A DNA stretch of 64,000 nt from Veillonellaceae bacterium. Lineage in GTDB: Bacteria; Bacillota; Negativicutes; Veillonellales; Dialisteraceae. The stretch covers positions 1,196,501 through 1,260,500 of the forward strand of contig DAJPGA010000001.1 in NCBI GenBank assembly GCA_025992895.1, read 5' to 3'. Positions within the stretch are counted from its first letter, which is position 1, and every line of letters starts with the position of its first letter. Made by a program: the position numbers and the translations under genes. Below, one piece after another: positions 1 to 9,041 of this stretch. The notes under the pieces were generated by a model. The model had not been told where the DNA came from. It worked only from the letters and a program-made list of their open reading frames with translations, and did no database searches.

Positions 1-739
1 CGTAAAAATCAGGATGTCCAGAAGCGACATGATATCTCTCCGTACGGATGATATCAAAGCGTACGTAGATCTTTCCGGCGTGACGGACGGCGATCATCCC
101 AATACGCAGATCCATGTTTCCGTTCCGGGCGATGAGACGGTCCTCTCCGTATCCCCGCAGTTCTTCAATCTGAATGTGGATACGTACGCAGTGAAATCCC
201 TGCCGGCTACGGTTGAGATCTTCGGCAATCCTGACCCGAACTTTACTGTGGGGGACAATAAGGTAACGCCTGGGTCCATTACGATTGCAGGCAGCTCTTC
301 CAAGATTTCTGAAGCAAACAGAGCCGTTGTTTCTGTCAATATTGCAGGAAAAGACAAGAATTTCACTGAATTTGATTCCGTCAATATTCTGGATGCTGAC
401 GGAAATACCGTGACCGGCCTTGAAATCATGCCAAGCCAGGTCAAGGTTTCTGTGAACGTCAAGGAAAACCAGAAGGTCGGGAACCTTCAGGTAAAGGCAT
501 CAACGAAGGGTGAAGTGGCTAAAGGCTACCGTATTACGGATGTCATCGTTACGCCTCCGGTTGCAACGGTAACGGCTCCTATCAGTTACTTCGACAAGAA
601 CAAGGCCATCGAGCTCGACCCCATCGACGTGACGGGAGCAAGCAAGGATGTCGTGCAGACGGTGAATGTACCGGCTCCTCTGGGAGGAAGCGTGGCCGTA
701 CCGCAGGTCACTGTTACTATCAAGATAGAGAAGGATTGA
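1..739 (+). CDS. cdaR: CdaR/YbbR-domain protein (5' end outside window)
   Basis: Open from the window edge, so this is the C-terminal part; the true start lies upstream, and reading frame 2 has no stop before the first internal ATG at 14. The protein is a run of beta-rich YbbR-type repeats, with recurring segments that start near VSVPGDETVLSVSPQ and VSVNVKENQKVG, and ends without a membrane segment. In Firmicutes, CdaR is a membrane-anchored extracytoplasmic partner of the c-di-AMP cyclase CdaA. It is encoded cdaA-cdaR-glmM, and glmM follows here after 129 bases, which supports the call. The membrane anchor and cdaA would lie off the left edge. The assignment is by repeat appearance plus gene order. 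Confidence 0.85.
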   Translation, partial: VKIRMSRSDMISLRTDDIKAYVDLSGVTDGDHPNTQIHVSVPGDETVLSVSPQFFNLNVDTYAVKSLPATVEIFGNPDPNFTVGDNKVTPGSITIAGSSSKISEANRAVVSVNIAGKDKNFTEFDSVNILDADGNTVTGLEIMPSQVKVSVNVKENQKVGNLQVKASTKGEVAKGYRITDVIVTPPVATVTAPISYFDKNKAIELDPIDVTGASKDVVQTVNVPAPLGGSVAVPQVTVTIKIEKD

Positions 740-803
740 CAGGCAGTACCTTTCGGGCAGGTTTACCCTCCTTTACTGCAAAATAAAGTATGAATCGTAC
801 ATC

Positions 804-832
804 TTGACGAAATGATACTTTAGGGGTATGCT
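804..832 (+). promoter_or_regulatory. Sigma-70/A promoter for glmM
   Basis: TTGACG at 804-809, a 17-base spacer and TATGCT at 827-832. It lies in the cdaR-glmM gap, so glmM can probably be transcribed apart from cdaR. Confidence 0.6.
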
Positions 833-868
833 TGTTAGGTTATTTGTATGATTTTGGGAGGAACTTAA

Positions 869-2218
869 ATGGTTACTTTATTTGGGACGGACGGCGTCCG
901 CGGACTGGTCAATTCTACACTCATGCCGGAACTGGCATACCAGCTGGGACGCGCGGCTGGCGCTTATTTCTGTAAATCAGGCAAAAGTCATCGTTTCCTG
1001 ATCGGCATGGACACACGTGTTTCCGGTCCGATGCTGACCGCTGCCATTTCTGCCGGATTATGCGCATCCGGAATCGATGTTGATATCGTCGGCGTGATTC
1101 CTACGCCTGGTGTTGCTTATCTGACAAAAACGGAAGGCTATGATGCAGGCGTCGTTATTTCTGCTTCACACAATCCGTTCCCGGATAATGGGATCAAGTT
1201 CTTTGACAAGAGAGGATACAAGCTGCCGGACCGTACGGAAGAAGAAATTGAAAATATTCTCCGTCATGATGAAGAAATCATCCGCCCGACAGGCGACGGC
1301 ATCGGAACAATCCGCCAGAGACCTGAACTGGCTGCCAAGTACAGGGATTATGTCAAATCTACTGTCACCTGCAGCTTTGAAGGAATGAAGATCGTAACAG
1401 ATTCCGCCAATGGCGCGGCCAGCGATTTCCTGCCGGAAATCTTAAGAGAGCTCGGCGCTGATGTGACTGCCATTTTCCGTGAACCCAACGGCGTGAATAT
1501 CAATAACGGCTGCGGTTCCACGCATATGGAAACATTGCAGAAGACAGTCGTTGAACTCGGTGCTGACTGCGGCATTGCCAATGACGGCGATGCTGACCGC
1601 TGCCTTTTCGTTGATGAAAAGGGCGAAGTCCTGGACGGCGATCATCTGATGCTGATCAATGCCCTCGAGATGAAGGAAGAAGGAAGACTCAATGATTCCA
1701 TGGTTGTCGGAACCGTCATGAGCAACCTTGGATTTGGCAAAGCGCTCAGAGAGCATGGATGCAGAACCGTATCCACACAGGTTGGCGACCGTTATGTTCT
1801 TGAAGAAATGATGAAGCATAATTACTCCATCGGCGGAGAACAGTCCGGCCACATCATTCTCCCGGAATTCAATACGACAGGCGACGGTCTCATTACGGCT
1901 GTACAGACACTTAAAGTCATGAAGAAGTGGAACAAGCCGCTTTCTGAAATGAATCATCTGATGGTGACCTATCCGCAGATCCTGAAAAATGTCAGGGTGT
2001 ACAGCAAGAACGGCTGGCAGGATAATGAACTGATCAGCGATTCCATCAAGGCCGGCGAAGAGGAACTGGGAAGCGACGGACGCATCCTTGTCCGCGCATC
2101 CGGCACGGAACCATTGATCCGCGTCATGGGCGAAGGGAAAGAAATCAACCAGCTCGAAAGAATCATTGATGATATCGCATCCGTGATTGAACACGAACTC
2201 GGCGTTGAAAATAATTAA
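869..2218 (+). CDS. glmM: Phosphoglucosamine mutase
   Basis: Converts glucosamine-6-phosphate to glucosamine-1-phosphate on the way to UDP-GlcNAc, needed for peptidoglycan and lipid A. The 449 residues match the family length. The phosphoserine loop SASHNP carries the catalytic Ser at about residue 100. The metal-binding segment DGDADR and the C-terminal phosphate-binding loop RASGTEP are intact. The start has the ribosome site GGGAGG nine bases upstream. It follows cdaR as in other Firmicutes and is closed by a strong terminator. glmS, which makes its substrate, sits about 60 kb away at the far end of the window. Confidence 0.97.
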   Translation: MVTLFGTDGVRGLVNSTLMPELAYQLGRAAGAYFCKSGKSHRFLIGMDTRVSGPMLTAAISAGLCASGIDVDIVGVIPTPGVAYLTKTEGYDAGVVISASHNPFPDNGIKFFDKRGYKLPDRTEEEIENILRHDEEIIRPTGDGIGTIRQRPELAAKYRDYVKSTVTCSFEGMKIVTDSANGAASDFLPEILRELGADVTAIFREPNGVNINNGCGSTHMETLQKTVVELGADCGIANDGDADRCLFVDEKGEVLDGDHLMLINALEMKEEGRLNDSMVVGTVMSNLGFGKALREHGCRTVSTQVGDRYVLEEMMKHNYSIGGEQSGHIILPEFNTTGDGLITAVQTLKVMKKWNKPLSEMNHLMVTYPQILKNVRVYSKNGWQDNELISDSIKAGEEELGSDGRILVRASGTEPLIRVMGEGKEINQLERIIDDIASVIEHELGVENN

Positions 2219-2223
2219 TGGGG

Positions 2224-2245
2224 AAAGCTGCTTCGGCAGCTTTTT
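2224..2245 (+). terminator. Intrinsic terminator after glmM
   Basis: Perfect 8-bp stem AAAGCTGC/GCAGCTTT closed by a TTCG tetraloop, followed by T residues. Confidence 0.9.
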
Positions 2246-2286
2246 CTAATGGAATCCCCGATTTGCTTTTAGGAAACGAAATATCT

Positions 2287-2316
2287 TTGTCGCGCATAAT
2301 GGGGATGTGGTATACT
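2287..2316 (+). promoter_or_regulatory. Promoter for the CydB-like gene
   Basis: TTGTCG (2287-2292), 18-base spacer, TATACT (2311-2316), about 60 bases before the start codon. Confidence 0.5.
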
Positions 2317-2375
2317 TTCAATGTGTATGGAAATGATTTTTCCGGCAGGTGCCGGCACATTGACGGAGGGGATTT

Positions 2376-3314
2376 ATGGAATCGAATGCATTATTGCTGC
2401 CATTGTGTTTCTTTGGACTATATATGATATTGGAGGCAGCGGACTGGGGCCTTTGCCTTGCGGCTCCGATTGTCAGCAGGAACCGTGAAGAGAATAAAGC
2501 CATCATTGGTCTTTTAAGGCCTGGCCTTGATGGGAATGAACTTTGGTTTTTCCTTGGATTATTCATGCTGAGCGCCGCCATTCCGACGGCTTCGGAAACG
2601 CCGATCCATTCGGGAAATATCGTGCTCTGCGTGTTCGTCGTACTGGGGGCTTTGCTCCGCCTGGCTGCATCGTTCCTTCAGGATGCATTTTCGTCTCCCA
2701 TTGTTGTGAAGGCATTCAGCATCTTCTCATTTCTGGGACTCGGCCTCATGGGGCTTTCCGGCTCATCCTTCATCATGGATGACGGATCCTTTGTGACAGT
2801 CCTTGGTATTTTCTGCGCATTGTGGATGATCCTTGCCGCTTTCCAGCTTGGATGCCTCTACGGCGCTGTCAAAGTGGTGAATCCTTTGGGCGAACGCTTC
2901 CGGGCTGCATTCCTTGTGGCAAGCATTCTGACAGTTGTCGTTTACATCATTCTGGCGATACTTCTCAAGTCTAACGTGGGAAGCTCCCATATGTACGGAA
3001 GCTTCTTCTGGATGGGCCTTGTTGCAACAGCCATCCTCTTCCTGGTTGCCTTCTTCTTTACAAGAAGCAGGCATGTGAAGGTAGGGCTTGCTGCTGCTTA
3101 TTTATCTTCCTTCTTTGCTATTTCCATTTACCTTTCTGCGTATGCAGTGAAGATTCCGCTTCTTTATAAAGTAGAAGTGGGATCCCTGAAGAGTGCGATG
3201 GCGGCAGCACCTGGAACGGCACTGCTTGTTCTTGCCATCGTCTGGTCGCTTGGCGCATTTGTCTGGAGGCAGATCAGGAAAAAACAGGAATATGAATGGC
3301 GTGACCATATTTAA
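2376..3314 (+). CDS. CydB-like membrane protein (cytochrome bd oxidase subunit II family), without CydA
   Basis: A 312-residue integral membrane protein with about eight hydrophobic segments. The N-terminal third matches subunit II of cytochrome bd quinol oxidases: the first helix ends in EAADWG (family: DGFDLG) and a loop reads LDGNELW at residues 51-57 (family: WDGNEVW), keeping acidic residues Asp23 and Asp52. It is somewhat shorter than typical CydB (about 340-380 residues) and its C-terminal half is divergent. No subunit I gene, which carries the haems, lies beside it; the neighbours are glmM and a small unknown protein. It may pair with a CydA elsewhere or have a different role. The family call is firm; an oxidase function is not. 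Ribosome site GGAGGGG precedes the ATG. Confidence 0.7.
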   Translation: MESNALLLPLCFFGLYMILEAADWGLCLAAPIVSRNREENKAIIGLLRPGLDGNELWFFLGLFMLSAAIPTASETPIHSGNIVLCVFVVLGALLRLAASFLQDAFSSPIVVKAFSIFSFLGLGLMGLSGSSFIMDDGSFVTVLGIFCALWMILAAFQLGCLYGAVKVVNPLGERFRAAFLVASILTVVVYIILAILLKSNVGSSHMYGSFFWMGLVATAILFLVAFFFTRSRHVKVGLAAAYLSSFFAISIYLSAYAVKIPLLYKVEVGSLKSAMAAAPGTALLVLAIVWSLGAFVWRQIRKKQEYEWRDHI

Positions 3315-3337
3315 AGGGGAATCCCTGGAGGCATATT

Positions 3338-3523
3338 ATGGGCGAATTATACAAAACACAGCATACCATCGATGAAATGCTTGACCACATGGGAGTCAAG
3401 ATCGTTCTTGATTCGGAACATTTATCGGAAGAAGACAAGTTTGAGGCTGAGAAAAACGGGGCATCCGTCGTTCTGAAGAAAGTTTCAGACAAAGAGGACA
3501 AAAAAGACGGAAATAACGAGTAA
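3338..3523 (+). CDS. Small acidic/charged protein of unknown function
   Basis: 61 residues, no membrane segment or signal peptide, with a strongly charged Lys/Asp/Glu C-terminus. The ribosome site GGAGG lies eight bases before the ATG. It starts 24 bases after the CydB-like gene and ends just before a terminator, so the two are probably co-transcribed. I do not recognise a family. The central stretch (SEHLSEEDKFEAEKNG) suggests a helix. A real gene is likely from the ribosome site and spacing. Confidence 0.6.
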   Translation: MGELYKTQHTIDEMLDHMGVKIVLDSEHLSEEDKFEAEKNGASVVLKKVSDKEDKKDGNNE

Positions 3524-3529
3524 GCATGA

Positions 3530-3555
3530 GGCTGCGGGGAAACCTGCAGCTTTTT
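3530..3555 (+). terminator. Intrinsic terminator
   Basis: GCTGCGGG-GAAA-CCTGCAGC stem-loop with one mismatch, then TTTTT. It separates the cydB-like unit from dnaE. Confidence 0.8.
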
Positions 3556-3590
3556 CATGTCTTCTTTGAGGCGGCCTGCCTTTATGCATA

Positions 3591-3599
3591 TGGTACAAT
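3591..3599 (+). promoter_or_regulatory. Extended -10 promoter for dnaE
   Basis: TGGTACAAT, an extended -10 element, about 35 bases before the GTG start; no good -35 hexamer was seen. Confidence 0.45.
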
Positions 3600-3633
3600 G
3601 ATAAAAACAGCTTTTTAAATTACCGAAAGTGAA

Positions 3634-6600
3634 GTGAAGAAATTGGATCCTTTCGTACATCTGCATTCGCATACTGAATACAGCCTCTTTGACGGAATCA
3701 GCCGTATCGGAGAGCTTGTTTCCCATGTGAAGGAAATGGGACAGACTGCGCTTGCCATTACCGATCACGGCGTGATGTACGGCGCCGTTTACTTATATAA
3801 GGAATGCATCAAGCAGGGAATCAAGCCGATTATCGGCTGCGAGATCTATGTCACGAGGGGAAGCCGCTTTGACAAGTCCGGAAACGGGAAGGAAAAACTG
3901 GCCCACCTGATTCTGCTTGCTGAAAATAATGAGGGATATCAGAATCTGATCAAGATATGCTCGAAGGCATGGACGGAAGGATATTACCACCGCCCGCGCG
4001 CCGATCATGAGCTCCTTGAAAAGTATCATGAAGGCCTTATCGTGACATCTGCCTGCGTAGGCGGGGAAGTGCCGCAGGCCATCCTGAACGGCGATATGGA
4101 CGAAGCAAGGAAGGTCATTGAATTCTACATCAATACATTTGGCAAGGAGAACTACTTCCTTGAAATCCAGAATCATGGCCTTCCTGAAGAAGCGGCTGTC
4201 CGTCCCGTACTGGCAAATCTTGCCAAAGAATACGGGCTTGGGCTGGTTGCGACAAACGATTTCCATTATACAAAAAAGGAAGATGCAAGAAGTCAGGAAA
4301 TCAAACTTTGCATTTCCACAGGAAAAACACTGGATGATCCGTATCATTTCCATTTTGCCAATGATGAATTCTACTGCAAGAGCGGAGATGAGATGCGCGC
4401 CATTTTGGGCAGTTTCCCCGGCGCTATTGAAAATACGAGGGTCATTGCGGACCGCTGCAATGTGGAGCTTACTTTCGGGGAACACAAACTCCCTTCCTTT
4501 GACGTGCCTGAAGGAGAGACTGCTGCATCGTATTTAAGGAAACTCTGTGAAAAAGCACTTCCCGAGCGGTACGCTGTCGTTACAGACAAGGAAAGAAGCC
4601 GCATGGATTATGAGCTTGGCGTCATTGACAAGATGGGATTTTCCGATTACTTCCTGATTGTCATGGATTTCATCCACTATGCAAAATCCCATGGCATTCC
4701 GATAGGCCCTGGAAGGGGAAGTGCGGCAGGAAGCATTGTTTCCTACCTCCTTCATATTACGGAAGTCGATCCGCTGCGTTTCGATCTCCTGTTTGAACGA
4801 TTCCTGAATCCGGCCCGCGTTTCCATGCCTGATATTGATACGGACCTCTGCTACAGGAGAAGGGGCGAGGTCATTGAGTATCTTGCAAGGAAGTACGGCT
4901 CCGCTCAGGTGGCGCAGATCATTACATTCGGCACTCTGGCGGCAAGGGCCGTCATCAGGGATGTAGGCCGCGTAACGAATATGCCGCTTCGCGAAGTGGA
5001 CAGGATTGCAAAGATGGTGCCGGTCGGCCCGGGTGTCACTTTAAAGAAGACGATGGAAGGATCCCGCGAGTTCAGGGATCTCTATGATTCTGATACGACA
5101 GTCCATCGCCTGATCGATCACTGCCTTGACCTGGAAGGGATTTCAAGGAACTCCGGCACGCATGCAGCCGGCGTCGTCATCTGTTCCAAGCCTGTAGAAG
5201 AATACGTGCCGATCCAGCTGACGCAGGACGGGTTCATCCAGACGCAGTATGAAAAGGACCAGGTCGAACAGCTGGGGCTTTTGAAAATGGATCTTCTGGG
5301 CCTCAGGAACCTGACAGTCATCCATGATGCACTCGAGATGATCAAGGAAAACAGGGGCATTGATCTTGATATCAACAAAATACCGAGCGAAGATGAAGCA
5401 ACATGCAAAATGCTCTGCGACGGTGATACGATCGGCGTATTCCAGTCAGAATCCTCCGGTTTTACAAGTCTTCTCATGCAGCTTCATCCGGAGCGTTTCG
5501 AAGACTTGATCCCGATGGTTGCGCTTTACCGCCCGGGGCCTCTTGGAAGCGGCATGGCCGAAGATTTCATCAAGAGAAAACACGGCAAGATTCCTGTCGA
5601 ATATCCGCATCCTTCACTGGAACCGATTCTGAAGGAAACGTACGGTGTCATCCTTTATCAGGAACAGGTCATGCAGATTGCATCCGTCATGGGCGGGTTC
5701 AGTCTTGGACAGGCAGATATGCTCCGCCGTGCCATGGGCCATAAGGAACCTGAAATCCTGCAGCAGAACAGGGAAACGTTCGTCGACGGCGCCGTTGCCA
5801 ATGGCGTCGATGACCGCACAGCCAACTATGTCTTCGACCTCATGGTTCACTTTGCCGGTTACGGTTTCAATAAATCTCACAGTGTGTGCTATGGATGGAT
5901 TGCCTGGCAGACCGCTTACCTGAAAGCGCTTTACCGTCCAGAATTCATGGCGGCCATGATGACCTGCTACAACGGAGACCGCGACAAGGTCAGCCGCTAT
6001 ATTTCAGACACCCGCCGTGCAGGCGTCGTGATTGCTGCGCCTGATGTCAATTTGTCAGAGGCTTATTTCTCCGTCAAAGGCGATAAGATTCTCTTTGGCC
6101 TTGACGGAATACAGAATGTGGGCGAAGGCGCTGTCCGTTCCATCATTGAGGCAAGGAAGCAGGGAGGCCCGTTCAAATCGCTTTCTGATTTCGTGGAAAG
6201 GGCAGACAACAGGGGACTTAACAGCCGCGCCTGTGAAAGCCTTATCCGCTGCGGGGCACTGGATTCTCTGGGAGCCAACCGCTCACAGCTTCTGGCGGCG
6301 CTTCCTGAAGCGCTTGGAGACGCGCAGTCGATCAGGAATGAACGCGCATCCGGGCAGCTCAACTTATTCGGCGGAGAAGAAACGCCGGAGACAATCGTCT
6401 ATCCGGATCTACCTGACATGGATCCGAAAGAGAAAATCGAATGGGAAAGAAAACTCCTGGGATTTTATGTCAGCGGCCATCCGCTGGATTCCTATAAGGA
6501 ACAGCTTAAATCCTGCACACCTCTTTACCACCTGACGACAGAGGGAAATCAGTACGACGGCAGGATGGTGACGATAGGCGGAACAATTTCCCGCATCAAA

Positions 6601-7080
6601 GGCACGATGACTAAGAAAGGCCAGCCTATGGGCTATGTCACGATTGAAGATTATGACGGCGAAGTGGAAACCGTCGTCTTCCCGTCGGTTTGGGAAACGG
6701 TAAGACCGATCCTCGCCGAAGATGCCGCTGTCGCTATCCGCGGGCGCGTGCAGGCCAATGAAAGAGATGTCAGGGTGCTGGCTGAAGAAATCATCCCGCT
6801 TGACAAGCTGCAGTCATCCGCACCGTCTTCGGCCGGAGTGCTTCATCTTTACATCGATGCCGCCCATGATTCCAATGAGGTCAGCCAGAGACTGGCAGGG
6901 CTCTTCCAGAAACACCATGGCAAAACGCCCGTCATCATGCATATGATGCGGACCGGTCAGGAAATCCATGCCGCTCCGAAGTTCTATGTGAACTATTCAT
7001 CGGAGGCTGAAAGAGACTTCAAAATGCTTCTGGGGGAAAGGGCCGTTGTCCTTAGGACTTCCAGCGCAGGGAATATTTGA
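3634..7080 (+). CDS. dnaE: DNA polymerase III alpha subunit (DnaE)
   Basis: Replicative polymerase catalytic subunit of 1148 residues. The N-terminal PHP domain begins HLHSHTEYSLFDG (residues about 8-20). The polymerase active site PDIDTD lies at residues 399-404 after the GRGSAAGS nucleotide-binding segment. A helix-hairpin-helix region and an OB-fold follow in the last third. No exonuclease domain is inserted in the PHP, so this is DnaE rather than PolC. The start is GTG with only a weak purine-rich ribosome site; an upstream GTG five bases earlier runs straight into a stop. It is preceded by a terminator and its own extended -10, and is followed at 93 bases by etfB, which has another promoter. 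Confidence 0.97.
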   Translation: MKKLDPFVHLHSHTEYSLFDGISRIGELVSHVKEMGQTALAITDHGVMYGAVYLYKECIKQGIKPIIGCEIYVTRGSRFDKSGNGKEKLAHLILLAENNEGYQNLIKICSKAWTEGYYHRPRADHELLEKYHEGLIVTSACVGGEVPQAILNGDMDEARKVIEFYINTFGKENYFLEIQNHGLPEEAAVRPVLANLAKEYGLGLVATNDFHYTKKEDARSQEIKLCISTGKTLDDPYHFHFANDEFYCKSGDEMRAILGSFPGAIENTRVIADRCNVELTFGEHKLPSFDVPEGETAASYLRKLCEKALPERYAVVTDKERSRMDYELGVIDKMGFSDYFLIVMDFIHYAKSHGIPIGPGRGSAAGSIVSYLLHITEVDPLRFDLLFERFLNPARVSMPDIDTDLCYRRRGEVIEYLARKYGSAQVAQIITFGTLAARAVIRDVGRVTNMPLREVDRIAKMVPVGPGVTLKKTMEGSREFRDLYDSDTTVHRLIDHCLDLEGISRNSGTHAAGVVICSKPVEEYVPIQLTQDGFIQTQYEKDQVEQLGLLKMDLLGLRNLTVIHDALEMIKENRGIDLDINKIPSEDEATCKMLCDGDTIGVFQSESSGFTSLLMQLHPERFEDLIPMVALYRPGPLGSGMAEDFIKRKHGKIPVEYPHPSLEPILKETYGVILYQEQVMQIASVMGGFSLGQADMLRRAMGHKEPEILQQNRETFVDGAVANGVDDRTANYVFDLMVHFAGYGFNKSHSVCYGWIAWQTAYLKALYRPEFMAAMMTCYNGDRDKVSRYISDTRRAGVVIAAPDVNLSEAYFSVKGDKILFGLDGIQNVGEGAVRSIIEARKQGGPFKSLSDFVERADNRGLNSRACESLIRCGALDSLGANRSQLLAALPEALGDAQSIRNERASGQLNLFGGEETPETIVYPDLPDMDPKEKIEWERKLLGFYVSGHPLDSYKEQLKSCTPLYHLTTEGNQYDGRMVTIGGTISRIKGTMTKKGQPMGYVTIEDYDGEVETVVFPSVWETVRPILAEDAAVAIRGRVQANERDVRVLAEEIIPLDKLQSSAPSSAGVLHLYIDAAHDSNEVSQRLAGLFQKHHGKTPVIMHMMRTGQEIHAAPKFYVNYSSEAERDFKMLLGERAVVLRTSSAGNI

Positions 7081-7116
7081 ACGAAACTATAATTTCATGC
7101 GGATTTATGCGCCGTA

Positions 7117-7125
7117 TGGTATACT
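7117..7125 (+). promoter_or_regulatory. Extended -10 promoter for etfBA
   Basis: TGGTATACT about 48 bases before the etfB ATG; the -35 region is poor. Confidence 0.5.
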
Positions 7126-7172
7126 AAGACGAATGATTATTTACAGATATAAGCTTGTTAAAGGGGGCTATT

Positions 7173-7964
7173 ATGAGGTTTCTGGTTTGCGTAAAACAGG
7201 TTGTGGACACCTCCAAAATGGAAGTTGACCCGAATACGGGTCGTTTGAACAGGAATAATGCAAACAGCATTATCAACCCGCTGGACCTTCATGCATTGGA
7301 AGCGGCTCTCGCTCTTCGCGATCAGGTTGGCGGCACAGTAACGGTTCTGACGATGGGACCGCCGCAGGCTGAACATGTACTCCAGTATGCAGTTTCCATG
7401 GGTGCTGATGACGTATATCTGGCAACAGACCGCGCATTTGGCGGCGCTGATACGCTGGCTACGAGCTATACTCTTGCAGCAGCCATCCGCAAGTTGGGCA
7501 GCTTTGACCTGATTTTTTGCGGACAGGAGTCCCTGGACAGCAATACGGCCCAGATTGGACCGGAAGTTGCTGCAACACTTGGCATGCCCGATGTGAGCGG
7601 CGCTGTGGATATTTCTTATGAAAGAGAAGGATATATCACAGTCAGAAGGCAGCTGTCCGATGAGGATGAAGTGCTCGAAATGAAACTGCCGGCTCTCATT
7701 ACCACATCTGAATCGCTGAATCGTCCCCGCTATCCAAGCGTTTTGGGAATCCTGAAGAAAGATCATGTCGAAATCCATAAACTGACATCTGCCGATCTGG
7801 ACGTCGATCCTTCCCGTATCGGCCTTACAGGTTCTCCGACACGCGTAAAGCAGGTCCGCCCTGTTGTCCCGCCGAAGAAGGAAAACCTCCGTATTGAAGG
7901 AAAAACGACGGATGAAGCAGTTGATTTGCTCTGCACAGCTATGCAGAAAATACATGTTATTTAA
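7173..7964 (+). CDS. etfB: Electron transfer flavoprotein beta subunit
   Basis: The beta (FixA-type) subunit binds AMP or a second FAD and, with EtfA, passes electrons between acyl-CoA dehydrogenases and other redox partners. The N-terminus MRFLVCVKQVVD and the loop LGSFDLIFCGQESLDSNT are typical, and the length of 263 residues is normal. The ATG at 7173 is chosen because AAAGGGGG lies six bases before it; an in-frame TTG at 7155 sits upstream of that ribosome site. etfA follows after 11 bases. No acyl-CoA dehydrogenase, lactate dehydrogenase or FixCX partner is adjacent, so the electron donor cannot be told from context. Confidence 0.95.
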   Translation: MRFLVCVKQVVDTSKMEVDPNTGRLNRNNANSIINPLDLHALEAALALRDQVGGTVTVLTMGPPQAEHVLQYAVSMGADDVYLATDRAFGGADTLATSYTLAAAIRKLGSFDLIFCGQESLDSNTAQIGPEVAATLGMPDVSGAVDISYEREGYITVRRQLSDEDEVLEMKLPALITTSESLNRPRYPSVLGILKKDHVEIHKLTSADLDVDPSRIGLTGSPTRVKQVRPVVPPKKENLRIEGKTTDEAVDLLCTAMQKIHVI

Positions 7965-7975
7965 GGAGGGCAGCT

Positions 7976-8986
7976 ATGGATTTTTCTGATTATAAGGGCA
8001 TTTATGTCGTTGGCGCCCTCTTTGATGGTCATATCCGCAAGTTTACCGGCGAATTCACCGGCGAAGCCAGAGTACTGGCAGACAAGAGCGGAGAAGAAGT
8101 ATCCGTTGTTCTTCTGGGAAGCGATTTGAAAGATGATCCACAGTCTCTCATCGCATTAGGCGCTGATCATGTGTACGTGATGGACGATCCGCTCCTTGCA
8201 CATTATGACGGACAGGCTTACCAGAAAGTTCTTGTAAAATTTTTCAGGGAAAAGAAACCAAGCACAGTCATTTTCGGTGCAACACCGAAAGGACGCGATC
8301 TGGCACCGCGTATTGCCGCTGATCTTGTCTGCGGTGTAACCGCTGATGTCACTGAGCTTGACATCGATCAGGATACGGGCCTTGTCATCTGCTCAAGACC
8401 GGCGATGTCCGGAAATATTCTGGCTGATATCATCAGCCCGGATTACCGTCCGCAGGTTTGCACAGTACGCCCCGGCATTTTCCGCTCACCGGCTCCCGAT
8501 GCTTCCAGAAAAGGTGAAGTTGTCCATGTCAAAGTGGAACTTGAACAATCTGACATCGGAACCATTCTCAAGGAAATCCTTAAAGGCGAAAAGGATGAAC
8601 ATCCGATTGAAACGGCAAAGGTCATCGTAGCCGGAGGACGCGGTTTCCACAGCAAAGAAGAATGGGACAGACTCTATGAGCTTTCTGAACTTCTCGGCGG
8701 AAGTGTTGGATGCAGCCGCCCGATCTGCGAACTCGGCTGGGAGCCTAAATCCCACCAGATTGGACAGACAGGTAAGGGCGTAGCTCCAAAAGTATACTTT
8801 GCCTTCGGTATTTCCGGTGCCATGCAGCATATGTGCGCAGTCAATGCGGATATCATCATTGCTGTCAACAAAGACCCGAATGCGCCGATCATGGCTATGG
8901 CAGATTATGCCGTTGTAGCCGATATCAAGGAATTTATCCCGCGCTTCATCGATAAAATCAAGGAATTGAAAGCAGAAAAAGAATAA
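7976..8986 (+). CDS. etfA: Electron transfer flavoprotein alpha subunit
   Basis: 336 residues. The C-terminal FAD-binding domain is clear: LGGSVGCSRP, then HQIGQTGKGVAPKVYFAFGISGAMQH and DPNAPIMAMADYAVVAD near residues 240-320, which cradle FAD in this family. The N-terminal domain pairs with EtfB. Ribosome site GGAGGGC lies before the ATG, and the 11-base gap to etfB shows translational pairing. There is no N-terminal ferredoxin extension of the kind seen in some Firmicute EtfA proteins. The next gene, a class IV aminotransferase homologue, begins 55 bases later but has a possible internal promoter. Confidence 0.96.
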   Translation: MDFSDYKGIYVVGALFDGHIRKFTGEFTGEARVLADKSGEEVSVVLLGSDLKDDPQSLIALGADHVYVMDDPLLAHYDGQAYQKVLVKFFREKKPSTVIFGATPKGRDLAPRIAADLVCGVTADVTELDIDQDTGLVICSRPAMSGNILADIISPDYRPQVCTVRPGIFRSPAPDASRKGEVVHVKVELEQSDIGTILKEILKGEKDEHPIETAKVIVAGGRGFHSKEEWDRLYELSELLGGSVGCSRPICELGWEPKSHQIGQTGKGVAPKVYFAFGISGAMQHMCAVNADIIIAVNKDPNAPIMAMADYAVVADIKEFIPRFIDKIKELKAEKE

Positions 8987-8990
8987 TTGA

Positions 8991-8999
8991 TGTTATAAT
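8991..8999 (+). promoter_or_regulatory. Possible internal promoter before the aminotransferase homologue
   Basis: TGTTATAAT matches an extended -10 just after the etfA stop; TTGAAA at 8966 is too far (22-base spacing) to be a normal -35. Confidence 0.4.
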
Positions 9000-9041
9000 A
9001 ATAAAGAAACCAGTAATTATTTCTGTATGGAGGTGAAACGT

